A stretch of 64,000 nucleotides of DNA from Gammaproteobacteria bacterium (GCA_021156085.1 JAJNBC010000006.1:1-64000), one strand, 5' to 3'; counted from the first letter of the stretch, positions 1 through 9,184 are shown. Notes: generated by a model from the letters alone, not told the origin. Numbers and translations: made by a program.

Positions 1-99
1 CTGATAGCCCCGATTGCGATGGAAGAAGGGTTACGCTTTGCTATTCGAGAAGGCGGGCGCACAGTCGGCGCAGGTGTCGTAGCAAAAGTAATTGAGTAA
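1..99 (+). CDS. tuf: Elongation factor Tu, C-terminal end (partial)
   Basis: The first 32 codons read in frame as the last residues of EF-Tu: the segment contains [19 protein letters not shown] and ends VAKVIE before TAA at 97-99. EF-Tu is the GTPase that brings aminoacyl-tRNA to the ribosome; this end belongs to its domain III. The gene starts outside the window. tuf directly upstream of rpsJ is the usual gammaproteobacterial arrangement, and only 22 bases separate the two genes. Confidence 0.95.
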   Translation: MIAPIAMEEGLRFAIREGGRTVGAGVVAKVIE

Positions 100-121
100 T
101 TACATAAAAGAGTGAGAAAAC

Positions 122-454
122 ATGGCTATTACCAGAAAAAATCAGCGGATACGCATTCGTTTGCAAGCATTTGATTATCGTATAATTGATAGTTCAACAC
201 GTGAAATTGTTGAGACAGCAAAGCGCACGGGAGCTCAAGTGCATGGGCCTATCCCTTTGCCAACACGAATTGTGCGCTATACCGTGTTAACATCGCCGCA
301 CGTAGATAAAGATGCAAGAGATCAATATGAGATCCGTAAGCATAAACGTGTTGTTGACATTAATGAGCCAACGGCTAAGACAATTGATGCATTAATGAGG
401 CTAGATATTGCGGCAGGGGTAGATGTTCAAATTAGTGTGGATGCTGAAGATTAA
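122..454 (+). CDS. rpsJ: 30S ribosomal protein S10
   Basis: S10 is a 30S head protein that also acts as NusE in transcription antitermination. The 110-residue product matches the family along its length: the [14 protein letters not shown] start of strand 1, the [31 protein letters not shown] loop (quoted here only by its ends GPIPLPT and YEIRKHKR) and a [10 protein letters not shown] tail. It is a few residues longer at the N-terminus than the E. coli protein. It is the first gene of the S10 cluster; the start is the only ATG upstream of the conserved core. Confidence 0.97.
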   Translation: MAITRKNQRIRIRLQAFDYRIIDSSTREIVETAKRTGAQVHGPIPLPTRIVRYTVLTSPHVDKDARDQYEIRKHKRVVDINEPTAKTIDALMRLDIAAGVDVQISVDAED

Positions 455-491
455 TAAGATAGGCGATTTTTGCCTGTAAAGGGGCTGTAAA

Positions 492-1154
492 ATGACTAGT
501 TTAGTTGGACAAAAATGTGGAATGACTCGGGTTTTTACCGAAGATGGCACTTCTACCGCAGTGACGGTGATACAAGTATTGCCAAACAAAGTTACCCAAT
601 TAAAAACATTAGAAAATGATGGTTATCTAGCAGTTCAGGTGACAACAGGCGTCCGCAAAAGATCGCGAGTTAATAAACCTGAAGCAGGACACTTTGCTAA
701 AGCGAATGTAGAACCAGGTAAGGGCTTATGGGAATTTCGCCTTGATAGCTTGGATGGTATGAGCATTGGTACTGAGTTGAAAGTTGATGTGTTCTCAGAA
801 GGTCAGCTCGTAGATATCACGGGTACAAGCATTGGTAAAGGTTATGCGGGTGTGATTAAACGATATAATTTTGCAGCTCAAGATGCGACTCATGGTAATT
901 CTTTATCTCATAGGGCTCCCGGGTCTATAGGTCAAAGACAATCACCCGGTAAAGTTTTTAAAGGGAAAAAAATGGCGGGACGTTTAGGAAATGTTAAACG
1001 TACCATATTGTCGCAAAAAATTGTACGTATCGATATGGAGCGTAATCTAATATTGGTAAGCGGTGGGGTTCCAGGCGCACCCGGCGGTTATGTGGTTGTT
1101 CGTTCTGCTATAAAAGGCAAGCAGAAAAATATGAAAGAGAGTGGAGATCGCTAA
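492..1154 (+). CDS. rplC: 50S ribosomal protein L3
   Basis: L3 is an early assembly protein of the large subunit whose long loop reaches the peptidyl transferase centre. The 220-residue sequence opens with the typical [16 protein letters not shown] and contains the loop [20 protein letters not shown]. The Q in GQ(R/N)Q corresponds to the glutamine methylated by PrmB in E. coli. The stop overlaps the rplD start by one base, so translation is probably coupled. Confidence 0.97.
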   Translation: MTSLVGQKCGMTRVFTEDGTSTAVTVIQVLPNKVTQLKTLENDGYLAVQVTTGVRKRSRVNKPEAGHFAKANVEPGKGLWEFRLDSLDGMSIGTELKVDVFSEGQLVDITGTSIGKGYAGVIKRYNFAAQDATHGNSLSHRAPGSIGQRQSPGKVFKGKKMAGRLGNVKRTILSQKIVRIDMERNLILVSGGVPGAPGGYVVVRSAIKGKQKNMKESGDR

Positions 1155-1765
1155 TGGAATTACAAATAACAGGCGCTATGAACAAAACAATTGAAATTGC
1201 TGATAGTGTTTTTGCACGTGCGTTCAATGAACCGTTAATACACCAGGTTGTTACCGCGTACTTATCTGCTGGCCGTGCAGGAACAAAAGCGCAGAAAAAT
1301 CGTGCAGCAGTTCGTGGGGGTGGAATTAAACCTTGGCGCCAAAAAGGAACGGGACGTGCGCGTGCGGGTACAATTCGTAGCCCACTCTGGCGTAAAGGTG
1401 GTGTGACATTTGCTGCCCAGCCACGTAGCTATGAGCAAAAAGTAAATAAAAAAATGTATCGGGGTGCATTGCGGTCTATTGTTTCTGAGTTGATTCGTGC
1501 GGAAAGATTGCTGGTGGTAGAGTCCTTTATAGTTGACACACCCAAGACAAAAGACTTTATTAACAAACTTAATACTCTTCAATTAAATGCTCGCGTGTTA
1601 ATCATTACTGACACAGTAGAAGAAAATCTTTATTTGGCAGCCCGCAATCTTTCTACCGTTGAAGTGCGAGATGTGGCAGCCATTGATCCTGTTTCTTTGG
1701 TTGGAAGTGAGAAAGTATTAATGACCATTGCGGCTTTGAAGCAGCTTGAGGAGTTATTAAAATGA
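1154..1765 (+). CDS. rplD: 50S ribosomal protein L4
   Basis: L4 binds 23S rRNA and lines the exit tunnel; in E. coli it also represses the S10 operon. The 203-residue product has the extended basic loop [20 protein letters not shown] and the following RSPLWRKGG segment. It overlaps rplC by one base at its start and rplW by four bases at its end. I see no clear L4-binding leader in the window, because the region upstream of rpsJ is only 22 bases. Confidence 0.97.
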   Translation: MELQITGAMNKTIEIADSVFARAFNEPLIHQVVTAYLSAGRAGTKAQKNRAAVRGGGIKPWRQKGTGRARAGTIRSPLWRKGGVTFAAQPRSYEQKVNKKMYRGALRSIVSELIRAERLLVVESFIVDTPKTKDFINKLNTLQLNARVLIITDTVEENLYLAARNLSTVEVRDVAAIDPVSLVGSEKVLMTIAALKQLEELLK

Positions 1766-2055
1766 AACAAGAACGTTTGATGCATATTATTTTACGCCCT
1801 TATATGTCAGAAAAAGCCTCACTAGGTACGGAAAAAAGATCCGAATATGCTTTTGAAGTTAGGAAAAATGCGACTAAGCCTGATGTGAAAAACGCAGTAG
1901 AATTATTATTTAAGACAGAAGTAGAATCCGTCCGAATTGTCAATGTAAAAACTAAGCCTAAGCGCTTTGGGCAAATTCAAGGTAAAAGTAAAGCTTGGAA
2001 AAAAGCTTATGTTAAGTTAAAAAGTGGCCAGGCGATTGATTTTGCTACAGTTTAA
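1762..2055 (+). CDS. rplW: 50S ribosomal protein L23
   Basis: L23 sits at the tunnel exit and docks trigger factor and SRP. The 97-residue sequence has the family pattern [16 protein letters not shown], then [20 protein letters not shown] and a basic C-terminal [13 protein letters not shown]. The ATG overlaps the rplD stop (ATGA). It is followed by an unusually long gap of 136 bases before rplB. Confidence 0.96.
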   Translation: MKQERLMHIILRPYMSEKASLGTEKRSEYAFEVRKNATKPDVKNAVELLFKTEVESVRIVNVKTKPKRFGQIQGKSKAWKKAYVKLKSGQAIDFATV

Positions 2056-2099
2056 AGAGATAAGAAATTAAAAAAATTGGAAAATTAATTATTATTGTG

Positions 2100-2127
2100 T
2101 TGGCTTTTGTTTCCATATCATTATAAT
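2100..2127 (+). promoter_or_regulatory. Candidate internal promoter in the rplW-rplB gap
   Basis: TTGGCT (2100-2105) and a perfect TATAAT (2122-2127) are separated by 16 bases. Downstream, ATAGC and GCTAT arms surround 13 bases and could fold in the leader. The S10 operon is normally continuous between rplW and rplB, so an extra promoter here would split it. Prediction from sequence only. Confidence 0.5.
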
Positions 2128-2191
2128 AGCGGCTCCTAAAGCAGCTATATGGATAAGAACCGTAGGAAAAATCTAGAATATTGAGGAAAAT

Positions 2192-3022
2192 ATGGCACTA
2201 GTAATATCTAAACCAACCTCGCCAGGGCGACGTTTTTTAATAAAAATTGTAAATAAAGACTTACATAAAGGTCAGCCTCACCCTGGTTTAGTAATAAAAA
2301 AGAAAAAAACAGGCGGTCGTAATAACCAAGGTCGAATTACCTGCAGGCATATAGGTGGTGGACACAAACAAAAATATCGTCTTATTGATTATAAGAGAGA
2401 TAAAGATGGAATTAATGCTTGTGTTGAGCGCTTGGAATATGATCCCAATCGTAGTGCAAATATTGCATTAGTGCTATATGCGGATGGCGAAAGACGTTAT
2501 ATTATTGCCCCCAATGGATTGAAAGCTGGAGATAAAATTTGCTCGGGTTCAGATGCCCCTATTAAAATAGGCAATTGCTTACCGTTGACCAGCATACCTC
2601 TTGGTTCAGTTATACACTGTATTGAGTTGAAGCCAAAAAAGGGTGCGCAACTAGCTCGTAGTGCGGGAGCCGCAGTGCAATTGGTTGCAAGAGAAGGTCT
2701 GTATGCAACAGTACGCTTACGCTCGGGTGAAATGCGTAAAGTGTTGTCGGGGTGTCGTGCAGTGATAGGTGAAGTGAGTAATGCAGAACATAACTTGAGA
2801 TCATTGGGTACAGCGGGTGCCAGCCGCCGACGTGGAATTCGTCCTACTGTTCGGGGTGTAGCCATGAATCCAGTTGATCATCCCATGGGAGGCGGCGAAG
2901 GAAAAACATCAGGCGGACGTCATCCTGTCAGCCCATGGGGAACGCCAGCTAAAGGGTACAAAACACGTAAAAATAAACGTACAACAAAGTTTATTGTGCA
3001 TGGCAGAAATAGGGGTAAGTAA
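2192..3022 (+). CDS. rplB: 50S ribosomal protein L2
   Basis: L2 is needed for subunit joining and peptidyl transferase assembly. The 276-residue product has the [10 protein letters not shown] and GGGHKQKYR motifs near the N-terminus and the conserved C-terminal block [20 protein letters not shown], which holds the histidine close to the catalytic centre. Length is normal for the family. The start is preceded by TTGAGGAAAAT, a good ribosome-binding site, as expected if rplB begins its own transcript. Confidence 0.97.
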   Translation: MALVISKPTSPGRRFLIKIVNKDLHKGQPHPGLVIKKKKTGGRNNQGRITCRHIGGGHKQKYRLIDYKRDKDGINACVERLEYDPNRSANIALVLYADGERRYIIAPNGLKAGDKICSGSDAPIKIGNCLPLTSIPLGSVIHCIELKPKKGAQLARSAGAAVQLVAREGLYATVRLRSGEMRKVLSGCRAVIGEVSNAEHNLRSLGTAGASRRRGIRPTVRGVAMNPVDHPMGGGEGKTSGGRHPVSPWGTPAKGYKTRKNKRTTKFIVHGRNRGK

Positions 3023-3059
3023 TTTAGCCAAAATTTAACTATATTGTGAGGGTTTGATA

Positions 3060-3377
3060 GTGCCACGTTCTATTAGAAAGGGACCATTTGTAGATATAAG
3101 TTTAATGAAAAAAGTAGAAGAAGCGGTCGCTTCTAAAAATAAGCGCCCTATTAAGACATGGTCGCGTAGGTCAGTGATTTTACCAGGATTTGTTGGACTT
3201 ACGATTGCAGTTCACAATGGCCGCTTACATATACCTATTTTCATTACAGAAAATATGGTAGGTCATAAGCTAGGCGAATTTGCAATGACACGTACCTTCA
3301 AGGGGCACTCCGGCGATAAAAAAGTGAAAGCAGAAAGCGGGGCGTCGTCAACTAAGTCATCTAATGATAAAAAATAA
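3060..3377 (+). CDS. rpsS: 30S ribosomal protein S19
   Basis: S19 is a 30S head protein next to the A-site finger. I place the start at GTG 3060 ([19 protein letters not shown]), seven bases after GAGGG, because family members begin with PRS; a TTG two codons earlier is also in frame. The core with [13 protein letters not shown] and [19 protein letters not shown] is complete. The C-terminus is extended by a Lys/Ser-rich tail of about 15 residues ([16 protein letters not shown]) not present in the E. coli protein. Confidence 0.95.
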   Translation: MPRSIRKGPFVDISLMKKVEEAVASKNKRPIKTWSRRSVILPGFVGLTIAVHNGRLHIPIFITENMVGHKLGEFAMTRTFKGHSGDKKVKAESGASSTKSSNDKK

Positions 3378-3396
3378 GGGTAAGAGGAGGTAAGCG

Positions 3397-3738
3397 ATGG
3401 AAGTCGCAGCAAGATTAAGAAATACAAGGCTCTCTGCACAAAAATGTAGACTAATATGCGATTTAATTCGTGGCTTGCCAGTTGATCGTGCTCTAGATAT
3501 CTTGCGATTTAATACAAAAAAGTCCGCAGTTGTTGTAAAAAAAGTGCTTGAATCAGCCATTGCGAATGCCGAGCACAACCAAGGTTGTGATATTGATGAA
3601 TTAAAGGTAAGTCAAATTTATGCGGATCAAGCTGCAAATTATAAACGTATGCATGCACGGGCAAAAGGCAGAGGTTGTCGAATATTGAAGCCCACTTGTC
3701 ATATCACTGTTATTGTATCGGATCAGGAGACAAACTAA
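3397..3738 (+). CDS. rplV: 50S ribosomal protein L22
   Basis: L22 extends a beta-hairpin into the exit tunnel. The 113-residue sequence shows [30 protein letters not shown] and the hairpin tip region [23 protein letters not shown] (named by its ends). A strong AGGAGG lies seven bases before the ATG. The last base of its stop is the first base of rpsC. Confidence 0.97.
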   Translation: MEVAARLRNTRLSAQKCRLICDLIRGLPVDRALDILRFNTKKSAVVVKKVLESAIANAEHNQGCDIDELKVSQIYADQAANYKRMHARAKGRGCRILKPTCHITVIVSDQETN

Positions 3739-4424
3739 TGGGACAAAAGGTACATCCCACAGGTATACGCTTGGGTATAGTAAAAGATTGGTCATCCACA
3801 TGGTATGTACCGCCTAAAGAGTTTGCTAAGACTTTGTGCGGGGATTTAAAAGTACGCGATCATTTGAAGAAAAGGCTAAAATTGGCTGGTGTGAGTGGTA
3901 TAGATATAAAGCGACCCGCTCGCAATGCTAAAATTACTGTTTATGTAGCACGTCCGGGCTCCATTATTGGTAAGGGTGGTAAAGAAGTTGAATTATTACG
4001 AGATGAAGCTAGTGCGATTCTAAAGGTACCTGTTCATCTTAGTATTGAAGAAGTACGTAAGCCTGAGTTGGATGCTAAGTTAGTTGCTGAGACCGTAGCT
4101 CAACAGCTGGAAAAACGTGTGATGTTTAGACGTGCCATGAAGCGAGTAGTTACAACAGCCATGCGTTTGGGGGCTAAAGGCATTAAGATCTGTGTGAGTG
4201 GGCGGCTAGGGGGTTCTGAAATTGCTCGCAGTGAATGGTACAGAGAAGGCCGAGTACCGCTGCATACCTTGCGCGCTGATATTGATTATGGATTAGCGGA
4301 AGCTTTTACTACATACGGCGTGATTGGCGTCAAAGTATGGATATTCAAAGGCGAAGTGATCGGGGATAAAGAACAAACTGAAACGGTTGTGGAAAAATCT
4401 TTAGGAAAACAGGAGGCGTCATAA
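3738..4424 (+). CDS. rpsC: 30S ribosomal protein S3
   Basis: S3 forms part of the mRNA entry channel and contributes to mRNA unwinding. The start at 3738 gives [18 protein letters not shown], the family N-terminus; the open frame extends 21 codons further upstream into rplV but this is not conserved sequence. A KH-type motif [12 protein letters not shown] lies near residues 75-86. The product is 228 residues, normal length, with a short acidic/glutamine tail. Confidence 0.97.
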   Translation: MGQKVHPTGIRLGIVKDWSSTWYVPPKEFAKTLCGDLKVRDHLKKRLKLAGVSGIDIKRPARNAKITVYVARPGSIIGKGGKEVELLRDEASAILKVPVHLSIEEVRKPELDAKLVAETVAQQLEKRVMFRRAMKRVVTTAMRLGAKGIKICVSGRLGGSEIARSEWYREGRVPLHTLRADIDYGLAEAFTTYGVIGVKVWIFKGEVIGDKEQTETVVEKSLGKQEAS

Positions 4425-4837
4425 TGTTGCAGCCAAAGCGAACAAAATTTCGCAAACAGTTTAAAGGGCGCAACCGTGGTGTAGCAACCCGCGGGAATAA
4501 AGTTAGTTTTGGTGAGTATGGTTTAAAGTCCTCTGAATTTGGTCGTATCACTTCACGGCAAATTGAGGCGGCCCGTCGAGCTATGTCTCGTCATATTAAG
4601 CGGGGCGGTAAAATTTGGATTCGTATTTTTCCAGATAAGCCTATTACCAAGAAGCCTCTTGAGGTTAGACAAGGTAAAGGCAAAGGCAATGTGGAGTACT
4701 GGGTAGCGCTTGTTCAGCCGGGACGGATGATGTTTGAAATTGAAGGGGTGACGGAAGATATTGCGCGACAAGCACTTAAGTTAGCTGCAGACAAATTGTC
4801 TGTTAAATCAATATTTGAAACACGGACGATAATGTGA
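4424..4837 (+). CDS. rplP: 50S ribosomal protein L16
   Basis: L16 organises the A-site region of the large subunit. The 137-residue product starts [19 protein letters not shown] and has the conserved [12 protein letters not shown] and [21 protein letters not shown] blocks; the arginine in the latter aligns with the residue hydroxylated by YcfD in E. coli. It overlaps rpsC by one base and rpmC by one base, indicating tight coupling. Confidence 0.97.
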   Translation: MLQPKRTKFRKQFKGRNRGVATRGNKVSFGEYGLKSSEFGRITSRQIEAARRAMSRHIKRGGKIWIRIFPDKPITKKPLEVRQGKGKGNVEYWVALVQPGRMMFEIEGVTEDIARQALKLAADKLSVKSIFETRTIM

Positions 4838-5028
4838 TGAATGCGAGAGAATTAAAAACTAAATCAGTAGAAGAGTTGCAATCTGAATTAATGGCATTGT
4901 TAAAAGAGCAGTTTAGCTTGCGCGTTCAGAAGGGCATTGGACAATCACCGCTCACTCATTTATTTAAAAATGTGAGAAGACGAATTGCTCGAGTGAAAAC
5001 AATCTTACGCGAAAAAGAAGGTTCATGA
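4837..5028 (+). CDS. rpmC: 50S ribosomal protein L29
   Basis: L29 lies beside L23 at the tunnel exit. The 63-residue sequence [19 protein letters not shown] then [13 protein letters not shown] and [15 protein letters not shown] is a complete L29. ATG 4837 overlaps the rplP stop (TGATG); a GTG one codon upstream is in frame but less likely. Confidence 0.95.
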   Translation: MNARELKTKSVEELQSELMALLKEQFSLRVQKGIGQSPLTHLFKNVRRRIARVKTILREKEGS

Positions 5029-5312
5029 TTATGGTAGAGCAGAAAGTAGTAGGGGGCGGTCGGAGTGTAGTGGGACGTGTAGTGAGTGACAAAATGCATA
5101 AAACTATCGTTGTAGAAGTGGAACGCAAGGTAAAGCATGCACTTTATGGTAAGTACATGAGGCGGTTCTCAAAAATGTATGCTCATGACGATGAGAATAC
5201 ATGCAAAATGGGTGATATTGTATTGATTAAACAAAGCCGTCCTTTGTCAAAGACTAAACATTGGGTGCTCGTCAAGATAATAGAGAAGGCTGAAAAAGAT
5301 ATTCTTGAATAA
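5025..5312 (+). CDS. rpsQ: 30S ribosomal protein S17
   Basis: S17 is a primary 16S-binding protein with an OB fold. The core [29 protein letters not shown] and [19 protein letters not shown] fits the family closely. ATG 5025 overlaps the rpmC stop; ATG 5031 is an alternative. The product is 95 residues, slightly longer at the N-terminus than in E. coli. It is followed by a 128-base gap before rplN. Confidence 0.95.
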   Translation: MIMVEQKVVGGGRSVVGRVVSDKMHKTIVVEVERKVKHALYGKYMRRFSKMYAHDDENTCKMGDIVLIKQSRPLSKTKHWVLVKIIEKAEKDILE

Positions 5313-5399
5313 TAATAAAAAATAAGGCAATTATTTTTAATTTCTTTATTTATTTTTCAATCAAACATGATAGTATTGGCGGTCATTTTTTATAAATTA

Positions 5400-5422
5400 A
5401 TATGAAATCATTGATTTCATAT
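5400..5422 (+). promoter_or_regulatory. Perfect 11-bp palindrome in the rplN leader
   Basis: Arms 5400-5410 (ATATGAAATCA) and 5412-5422 (TGATTTCATAT) flank a single T, 18 bases before the rplN start. As RNA it can form an eight-pair stem with a seven-base loop; as DNA it could be an operator. The gap 5313-5440 is where the spc promoter lies in E. coli, but I do not see a convincing -35/-10 pair here. Confidence 0.5.
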
Positions 5423-5440
5423 AAATACTTGGAGTTATGC

Positions 5441-5809
5441 ATGATACAAACGCAGACAGTGCTTGATGTAGCGGATAATACGGGTGCACGTCGTGTTATG
5501 TGTATAAAAGTACTGGGTGGTTCGCATCGTCGTTATGCGGATATTGGAGATGTTATTAAAGTTAGCATCAAAGAAGCGGCTCCTAGGGGTAGGGTAAAGA
5601 AGGGAGAAGTTTGTAACGCAGTTATTGTTAGAACACGTAAAGGAGTAAGACGTCCCGATGGTTCAGCAATACGGTTTGATGAAAATGCAGTTGTGTTGCT
5701 TAATGCTCAACTGCAACCTATAGGTACACGTATTTTTGGGCCTATTACTCGTGAGTTGCGTGGTGAAAATTTTATGAAGATTATTTCTTTGGCTGATGAA
5801 GTGATATAA
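5441..5809 (+). CDS. rplN: 50S ribosomal protein L14
   Basis: L14 contributes to the inter-subunit bridge with 16S rRNA. The start at 5441 gives [20 protein letters not shown], which matches the family; the open frame continues 13 codons upstream through the palindrome, but this part has no counterpart. GGAGT ten bases upstream is the ribosome-binding site. The 122-residue core [20 protein letters not shown] and [13 protein letters not shown] is complete. First gene of the spc part of the cluster. Confidence 0.97.
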   Translation: MIQTQTVLDVADNTGARRVMCIKVLGGSHRRYADIGDVIKVSIKEAAPRGRVKKGEVCNAVIVRTRKGVRRPDGSAIRFDENAVVLLNAQLQPIGTRIFGPITRELRGENFMKIISLADEVI

Positions 5810-5829
5810 ATCCAAAATTCTAAGAGACT

Positions 5830-6156
5830 ATGAGCATGGAAAAGATAAAAAAAGGCGATGAAGTCGTTGTCATTGCTGGGAGAGACAAAGGTAGAAGAGG
5901 TGTTGTCCTTACTGTTTTAGTAAAGGAAAAAAAGCTTTTAGTTGAAGGGATCAACACAGTGAAGAAGCATGTCAAACCTAACCCCAATACAGGTGAACGC
6001 GGGGGGATTACTATAAAAACACAGCCTATTGATCGTTCGAATGTTATGCTCTGGGACCAAGCATCTGATAAAGGACGCAGAGTCTGGATCAAAACATTAG
6101 AAAATGGAAAAAAAGTACGGTGCTTCAAATCGACTAATGAAATGATTGATGTGTAA
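5830..6156 (+). CDS. rplX: 50S ribosomal protein L24
   Basis: L24 is an assembly initiator with a KOW motif, seen here as KIKKGDEVVVIAGRDKGRRG near residues 5-24. The rest (VKPNPNTGERGGI, MEAPIDRSNV-like TQPIDRSNVMLW) fits the family. ATG 5830 and ATG 5836 are both possible starts; the length of 106-108 residues is normal. Confidence 0.95.
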   Translation: MSMEKIKKGDEVVVIAGRDKGRRGVVLTVLVKEKKLLVEGINTVKKHVKPNPNTGERGGITIKTQPIDRSNVMLWDQASDKGRRVWIKTLENGKKVRCFKSTNEMIDV

Positions 6157-6165
6157 AGGTGATTT

Positions 6166-6717
6166 ATGGCGAGATTAATAGACTATTATAAAAAAAATGT
6201 AGTAGAAAAACTGAAAACTCAGTTCGGTTTTAAGTCTGTGATGCAAGTCCCACGCATCAAAAAAATTACTTTAAATATGGGACTGGGTGAAGCAATGGAT
6301 GATAAGAAAGTGATTACGGCTGCTATGTCAGATCTTGAAAAAATTACAGGACAAAAGCCAGTGGTTACACTTGCGCGCAAATCGATTGCTGGCTTCAAAA
6401 TTCGCGAAGGCTGGCCTATTGGATGTAAAGTAACATTACGTGGTAAGCGCATGTATGAATTTTTGGATCGTCTCATTACTATCGCATTGCCGCGAGTGCG
6501 TGATTTCCGGGGATTAAGTGCTAGGTCATTTGATGGTCGTGGAAATTATAGTTTAGGCTTTAAGGAGCAAATTGTCTTCCCGGAGATTGATTATGATAAG
6601 ATCGATATGCTTAGAGGATTAGATATTACTATTACAACCTCAGCAGCGTCAGACAAAGAAGCCTATGCATTATTACAGGCCTTTAGTTTCCCCTTTAAAG
6701 AGAAAGAGATGAGTTAA
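6166..6717 (+). CDS. rplE: 50S ribosomal protein L5
   Basis: L5 binds 5S rRNA and contacts the P-site tRNA. The 183-residue product shows [39 protein letters not shown] and [21 protein letters not shown], the standard family blocks. It lies between rplX and rpsN with gaps of nine and four bases. Confidence 0.97.
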   Translation: MARLIDYYKKNVVEKLKTQFGFKSVMQVPRIKKITLNMGLGEAMDDKKVITAAMSDLEKITGQKPVVTLARKSIAGFKIREGWPIGCKVTLRGKRMYEFLDRLITIALPRVRDFRGLSARSFDGRGNYSLGFKEQIVFPEIDYDKIDMLRGLDITITTSAASDKEAYALLQAFSFPFKEKEMS

Positions 6718-6721
6718 AATT

Positions 6722-7027
6722 ATGGCAAAAACTTCAATGATTGAACGTGAAAGTCGACGTATGCTGTTAAATGAAAAATTTAATAAGAAACGTAAACAAC
6801 TTAAGAAGATTATTCGAGATCTTAATGCGAGTGATAATGAAAGGAATGATGCAGAAATTAAATTACAGAGGTTACCTCGTGATTCGAGTAGGACGCGTCA
6901 GCGGAGTCGCTGCAAATTATGCGGTAGATCTCGTTCTTATAACCGCTTAACTGGTCTTTGCAGGCTTCATATGCGTTATTGCGTGATGAATGGATTAGTG
7001 CCAGGAATGCGTAAAGCAAGCTGGTAG
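6722..7027 (+). CDS. rpsN: 30S ribosomal protein S14, long form with a CxxC-x12-CxxH site
   Basis: S14 helps assemble the 30S head. The 101-residue length and N-terminal half (SMIERESRRMLLNEKF, ALKKI-like KQLKKIIRDLN, LPRDSSRTRQRSRC) match the long gammaproteobacterial form, which normally has no zinc site. Here residues C64, C67, C80 and H83 have the same spacing (C-x2-C-x12-C-x2-H) as the zinc ligands of the short Zn-binding S14 type, with histidine replacing the last cysteine. The end GLVPGMRKASW is typical. Metal binding is an inference from spacing. A second extra cysteine is C87. Confidence 0.95.
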   Translation: MAKTSMIERESRRMLLNEKFNKKRKQLKKIIRDLNASDNERNDAEIKLQRLPRDSSRTRQRSRCKLCGRSRSYNRLTGLCRLHMRYCVMNGLVPGMRKASW

Positions 7028-7046
7028 TTAAGCGAGATATGATATT

Positions 7047-7096
7047 AGAGAGGGGAAAAAATCCCCTCTTTCCATCCTCCTTGTCCTAAAGGGAGG
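7047..7096 (+). promoter_or_regulatory. Two adjacent hairpins between rpsN and rpsH
   Basis: Arms 7047-7056 and 7062-7071 form a ten-pair stem (AGAGGGGA with TCCCCTCT at its core) around five A residues. Directly after, 7076-7082 pairs with 7090-7096 (CCTCC with GGAGG). There is no U-tract, so these look like RNA processing or translational-control structures rather than terminators. In E. coli S8 represses translation from a site in this part of the operon, but I cannot show that this is an S8 site. Confidence 0.5.
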
Positions 7097-7120
7097 GGAG
7101 TTAGAGAAAAGAGGTGTGTT

Positions 7121-7507
7121 ATGGATCCAATTGCAGATATGTTAACTCAGATACGCAATGCGCAGGCGGTGGGCGAGAAAAAAATTAAATTGCCTGCATC
7201 TAAGCGCAAAGCTGCCATTCTTGGTGTTTTAAAAAGCGAAGGTTATATTGAATCTTTTGATATAGTTGATGATGGTAGCAAAAAAGATATTGATGTTACC
7301 TTAAAATATTACCAAGGTCGCCCTGTTATTTCAAAAATACAGCGCGTGAGTCGGCCGGGGTTGCGAATTTATAAACGTAGTAGTGCGCTTCCTACTAAAC
7401 TTGCTGGTTTAGGGATTGCAATTGTAACAACATCGAAGGGTGTGATGACTTCAAAAGCTGCACGAGCTCAAAATGTGGGCGGTGAAATTTTGTGTGTGGT
7501 TGAGTAA
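7121..7507 (+). CDS. rpsH: 30S ribosomal protein S8
   Basis: S8 is a primary 16S rRNA binder and the translational repressor of the spc operon in E. coli. The 128-residue product begins [15 protein letters not shown] and ends [19 protein letters not shown], with the [11 protein letters not shown] segment in the middle. GAGG lies nine bases before the ATG. The 93-base upstream gap carries two hairpins. Confidence 0.97.
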   Translation: MDPIADMLTQIRNAQAVGEKKIKLPASKRKAAILGVLKSEGYIESFDIVDDGSKKDIDVTLKYYQGRPVISKIQRVSRPGLRIYKRSSALPTKLAGLGIAIVTTSKGVMTSKAARAQNVGGEILCVVE

Positions 7508-7523
7508 ATGTTAGGAGTAGAAT

Positions 7524-8093
7524 ATGCGATCTGCATCAAGAGTAGCTAGAAAGCCGATCATCATTCCTCGAGGGGTTGATGTTAAAATTCAAGATCAAAT
7601 GATTGCAATTAAAGGGCCTAAAGGGCACTTAACTTTGCCTATCCATCCCTACGTTCAGGTGGAACTAGCAGAAAATAACATTAAAGTTACTAGCCATGCT
7701 TCAGGGGGTTATTGTCGAAAAGGTTCGGGTTCTAAATTATTAAATGCGATGCCAGGTACACTGCGTTCAAAAATTAATAGCGCTGTACTAGGTGTGTCGA
7801 CCGGGTTTGAAAAGAAGCTTTCTTTAGTTGGGGTAGGTTATCGAGCTCAAATGAAAGGTAAGGTGCTCACTTTGTCAGTAGGCTCTTCTCATCCCGTAGA
7901 AGTGACAGCGCCAGAAGGTATTACGATAGAAACGCCTTCGCCTACAGAGATTGTTGTTAAGGGTGCTGATAAGCATCAAGTAGGGCATATTGCTTTAAAA
8001 ATTAGAAGAAAACGTCTTCCTGAGCCTTATAAAGGGAAAGGCATACGTTATGCTGATGAAGTTATTATCCTTAAAGAGACTAAGAAGAAGTAA
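7524..8093 (+). CDS. rplF: 50S ribosomal protein L6
   Basis: L6 sits near the factor-binding site. The product has two repeated beta-rich domains; recognisable blocks are SRVARKPIIIPRGVDVKI, KKLSLVGVGYRAQMKGK and EPYKGKGIRYADEVI. At 189 residues it is about a dozen longer than E. coli L6; part of the excess is an insert (GGYCRKGSGSKLLN) around residues 58-71 between the two domains. Confidence 0.96.
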   Translation: MRSASRVARKPIIIPRGVDVKIQDQMIAIKGPKGHLTLPIHPYVQVELAENNIKVTSHASGGYCRKGSGSKLLNAMPGTLRSKINSAVLGVSTGFEKKLSLVGVGYRAQMKGKVLTLSVGSSHPVEVTAPEGITIETPSPTEIVVKGADKHQVGHIALKIRRKRLPEPYKGKGIRYADEVIILKETKKK

Positions 8094-8111
8094 TAGGCAG
8101 GGTTTTTATTT

Positions 8112-8468
8112 ATGATGAAGAAAAAAGTTGCAAGATTGCGCAGAGCCAAGCGTGGCAGAATGAAAATTATGGAATTAGGGGCTATACGTTTATGTGTGCA
8201 TAGAACGTCATGTCATATTTACGCGCAAATTATCTCGGCAGATGGCGCGAAGGTGCTGATATCGGCTTCAACATTAGATAAAACAGTTCAAGGAAAAATA
8301 AAATCAACAGGGAATATAGAGGCTGCTCGACTCGTCGGTAAAATTCTTGCAGAACGGGCTTTGAGTGTTGGCATTCAAAAGGTAGTGTTTGACAGATCAG
8401 GTTGGGTTTACCATGGTCGTATGAAAGCATTAGCGGATGCTGCTAGAGAAAATGGTTTATCATTTTAA
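8112..8468 (+). CDS. rplR: 50S ribosomal protein L18
   Basis: L18 binds 5S rRNA with L5 and L25. The 118-residue sequence has [27 protein letters not shown] and the C-terminal [20 protein letters not shown] block. Spacing to rplF and rpsE is 18 bases each. Confidence 0.96.
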   Translation: MMKKKVARLRRAKRGRMKIMELGAIRLCVHRTSCHIYAQIISADGAKVLISASTLDKTVQGKIKSTGNIEAARLVGKILAERALSVGIQKVVFDRSGWVYHGRMKALADAARENGLSF

Positions 8469-8486
8469 AGGTTATAAGGGTTAACT

Positions 8487-8993
8487 ATGGGTTTCGACCG
8501 AACAACAAAAAGCGATGGTTTGCAAGAAAAATTGGTTGCACTATCGCGCCACGCTAAAGTGGTGAAAGGCGGCAGAATTTTTAGCTTTAAAGGGCTTGTC
8601 GTGGTGGGCAATGGAAGAGGTTTAATTGGCATAGGTGTGGGTAAAGCTCGGGAAGTGCCGGTGGCTATCCAAAAAGCGCTAGAAAATGCACGTAAAAATA
8701 CCAGAACTATTATCCTAAACGGTGATACTTTGTATTATGAAATGACCGGCAAACACGGAGCGTCAAAAGTTTTCATGAAGCCAGCCTCTGAAGGAACCGG
8801 TATCATTGCAGGTGGAGCAATGCGTGCTGTATTAGAAGTGCTTGGTGTAAAAAATGTGTTAGCGAAGATCGTAGGATCTACTAATCCCATTAACGTGGTG
8901 AGGGCAACACTGAATGCCCTGGAGAATATCTCCACGCCGGAAGCAGTTGCTGCTAAGCGCGGTAAAACAATTGAACAAATTACTGAGAGCTAA
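8487..8993 (+). CDS. rpsE: 30S ribosomal protein S5
   Basis: S5 lines the mRNA entry and affects fidelity. The 168-residue product contains the double-stranded-RNA-like N-terminal domain ([38 protein letters not shown]) and the C-terminal domain with [18 protein letters not shown] and [10 protein letters not shown]. It is separated from rpmD by a single base. Confidence 0.97.
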   Translation: MGFDRTTKSDGLQEKLVALSRHAKVVKGGRIFSFKGLVVVGNGRGLIGIGVGKAREVPVAIQKALENARKNTRTIILNGDTLYYEMTGKHGASKVFMKPASEGTGIIAGGAMRAVLEVLGVKNVLAKIVGSTNPINVVRATLNALENISTPEAVAAKRGKTIEQITES

Positions 8994-8994
8994 T

Positions 8995-9183
8995 ATGGCT
9001 ACCATTAAAAAATTAAAAGTAACATTGATACGGAGTCTGATTGCTAGACCTCTTCATCATAAAGAATCTATAAAGTGTCTTGGCTTGCGTCGTTTGCATC
9101 ATAGTGTGGTGATTGAGGATAATCCCTGCAATCGAGGTGCTATTAATAAAGTTTCTTATTTATTATCAGTCGAGGAAATATAA
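8995..9183 (+). CDS. rpmD: 50S ribosomal protein L30
   Basis: The 62-residue product [19 protein letters not shown]..., with [16 protein letters not shown], is a normal L30. The start is ATG 8995, one base after the rpsE stop; the open frame runs further upstream inside rpsE but without conserved sequence. It is followed one base later by rplO. Confidence 0.95.
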   Translation: MATIKKLKVTLIRSLIARPLHHKESIKCLGLRRLHHSVVIEDNPCNRGAINKVSYLLSVEEI

Positions 9184-9184
9184 G

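Noticed and set aside
2497-2865. 122-codon minus-strand frame inside rplB
   Set aside because: It is entirely antisense to the well-conserved L2 gene and has no recognisable product, as with many long antisense frames in the ribosomal cluster.
5402-5440. Thirteen extra in-frame codons before L14
   Set aside because: They cover the palindrome, have no family counterpart, and the good ribosome-binding site GGAGT serves ATG 5441.
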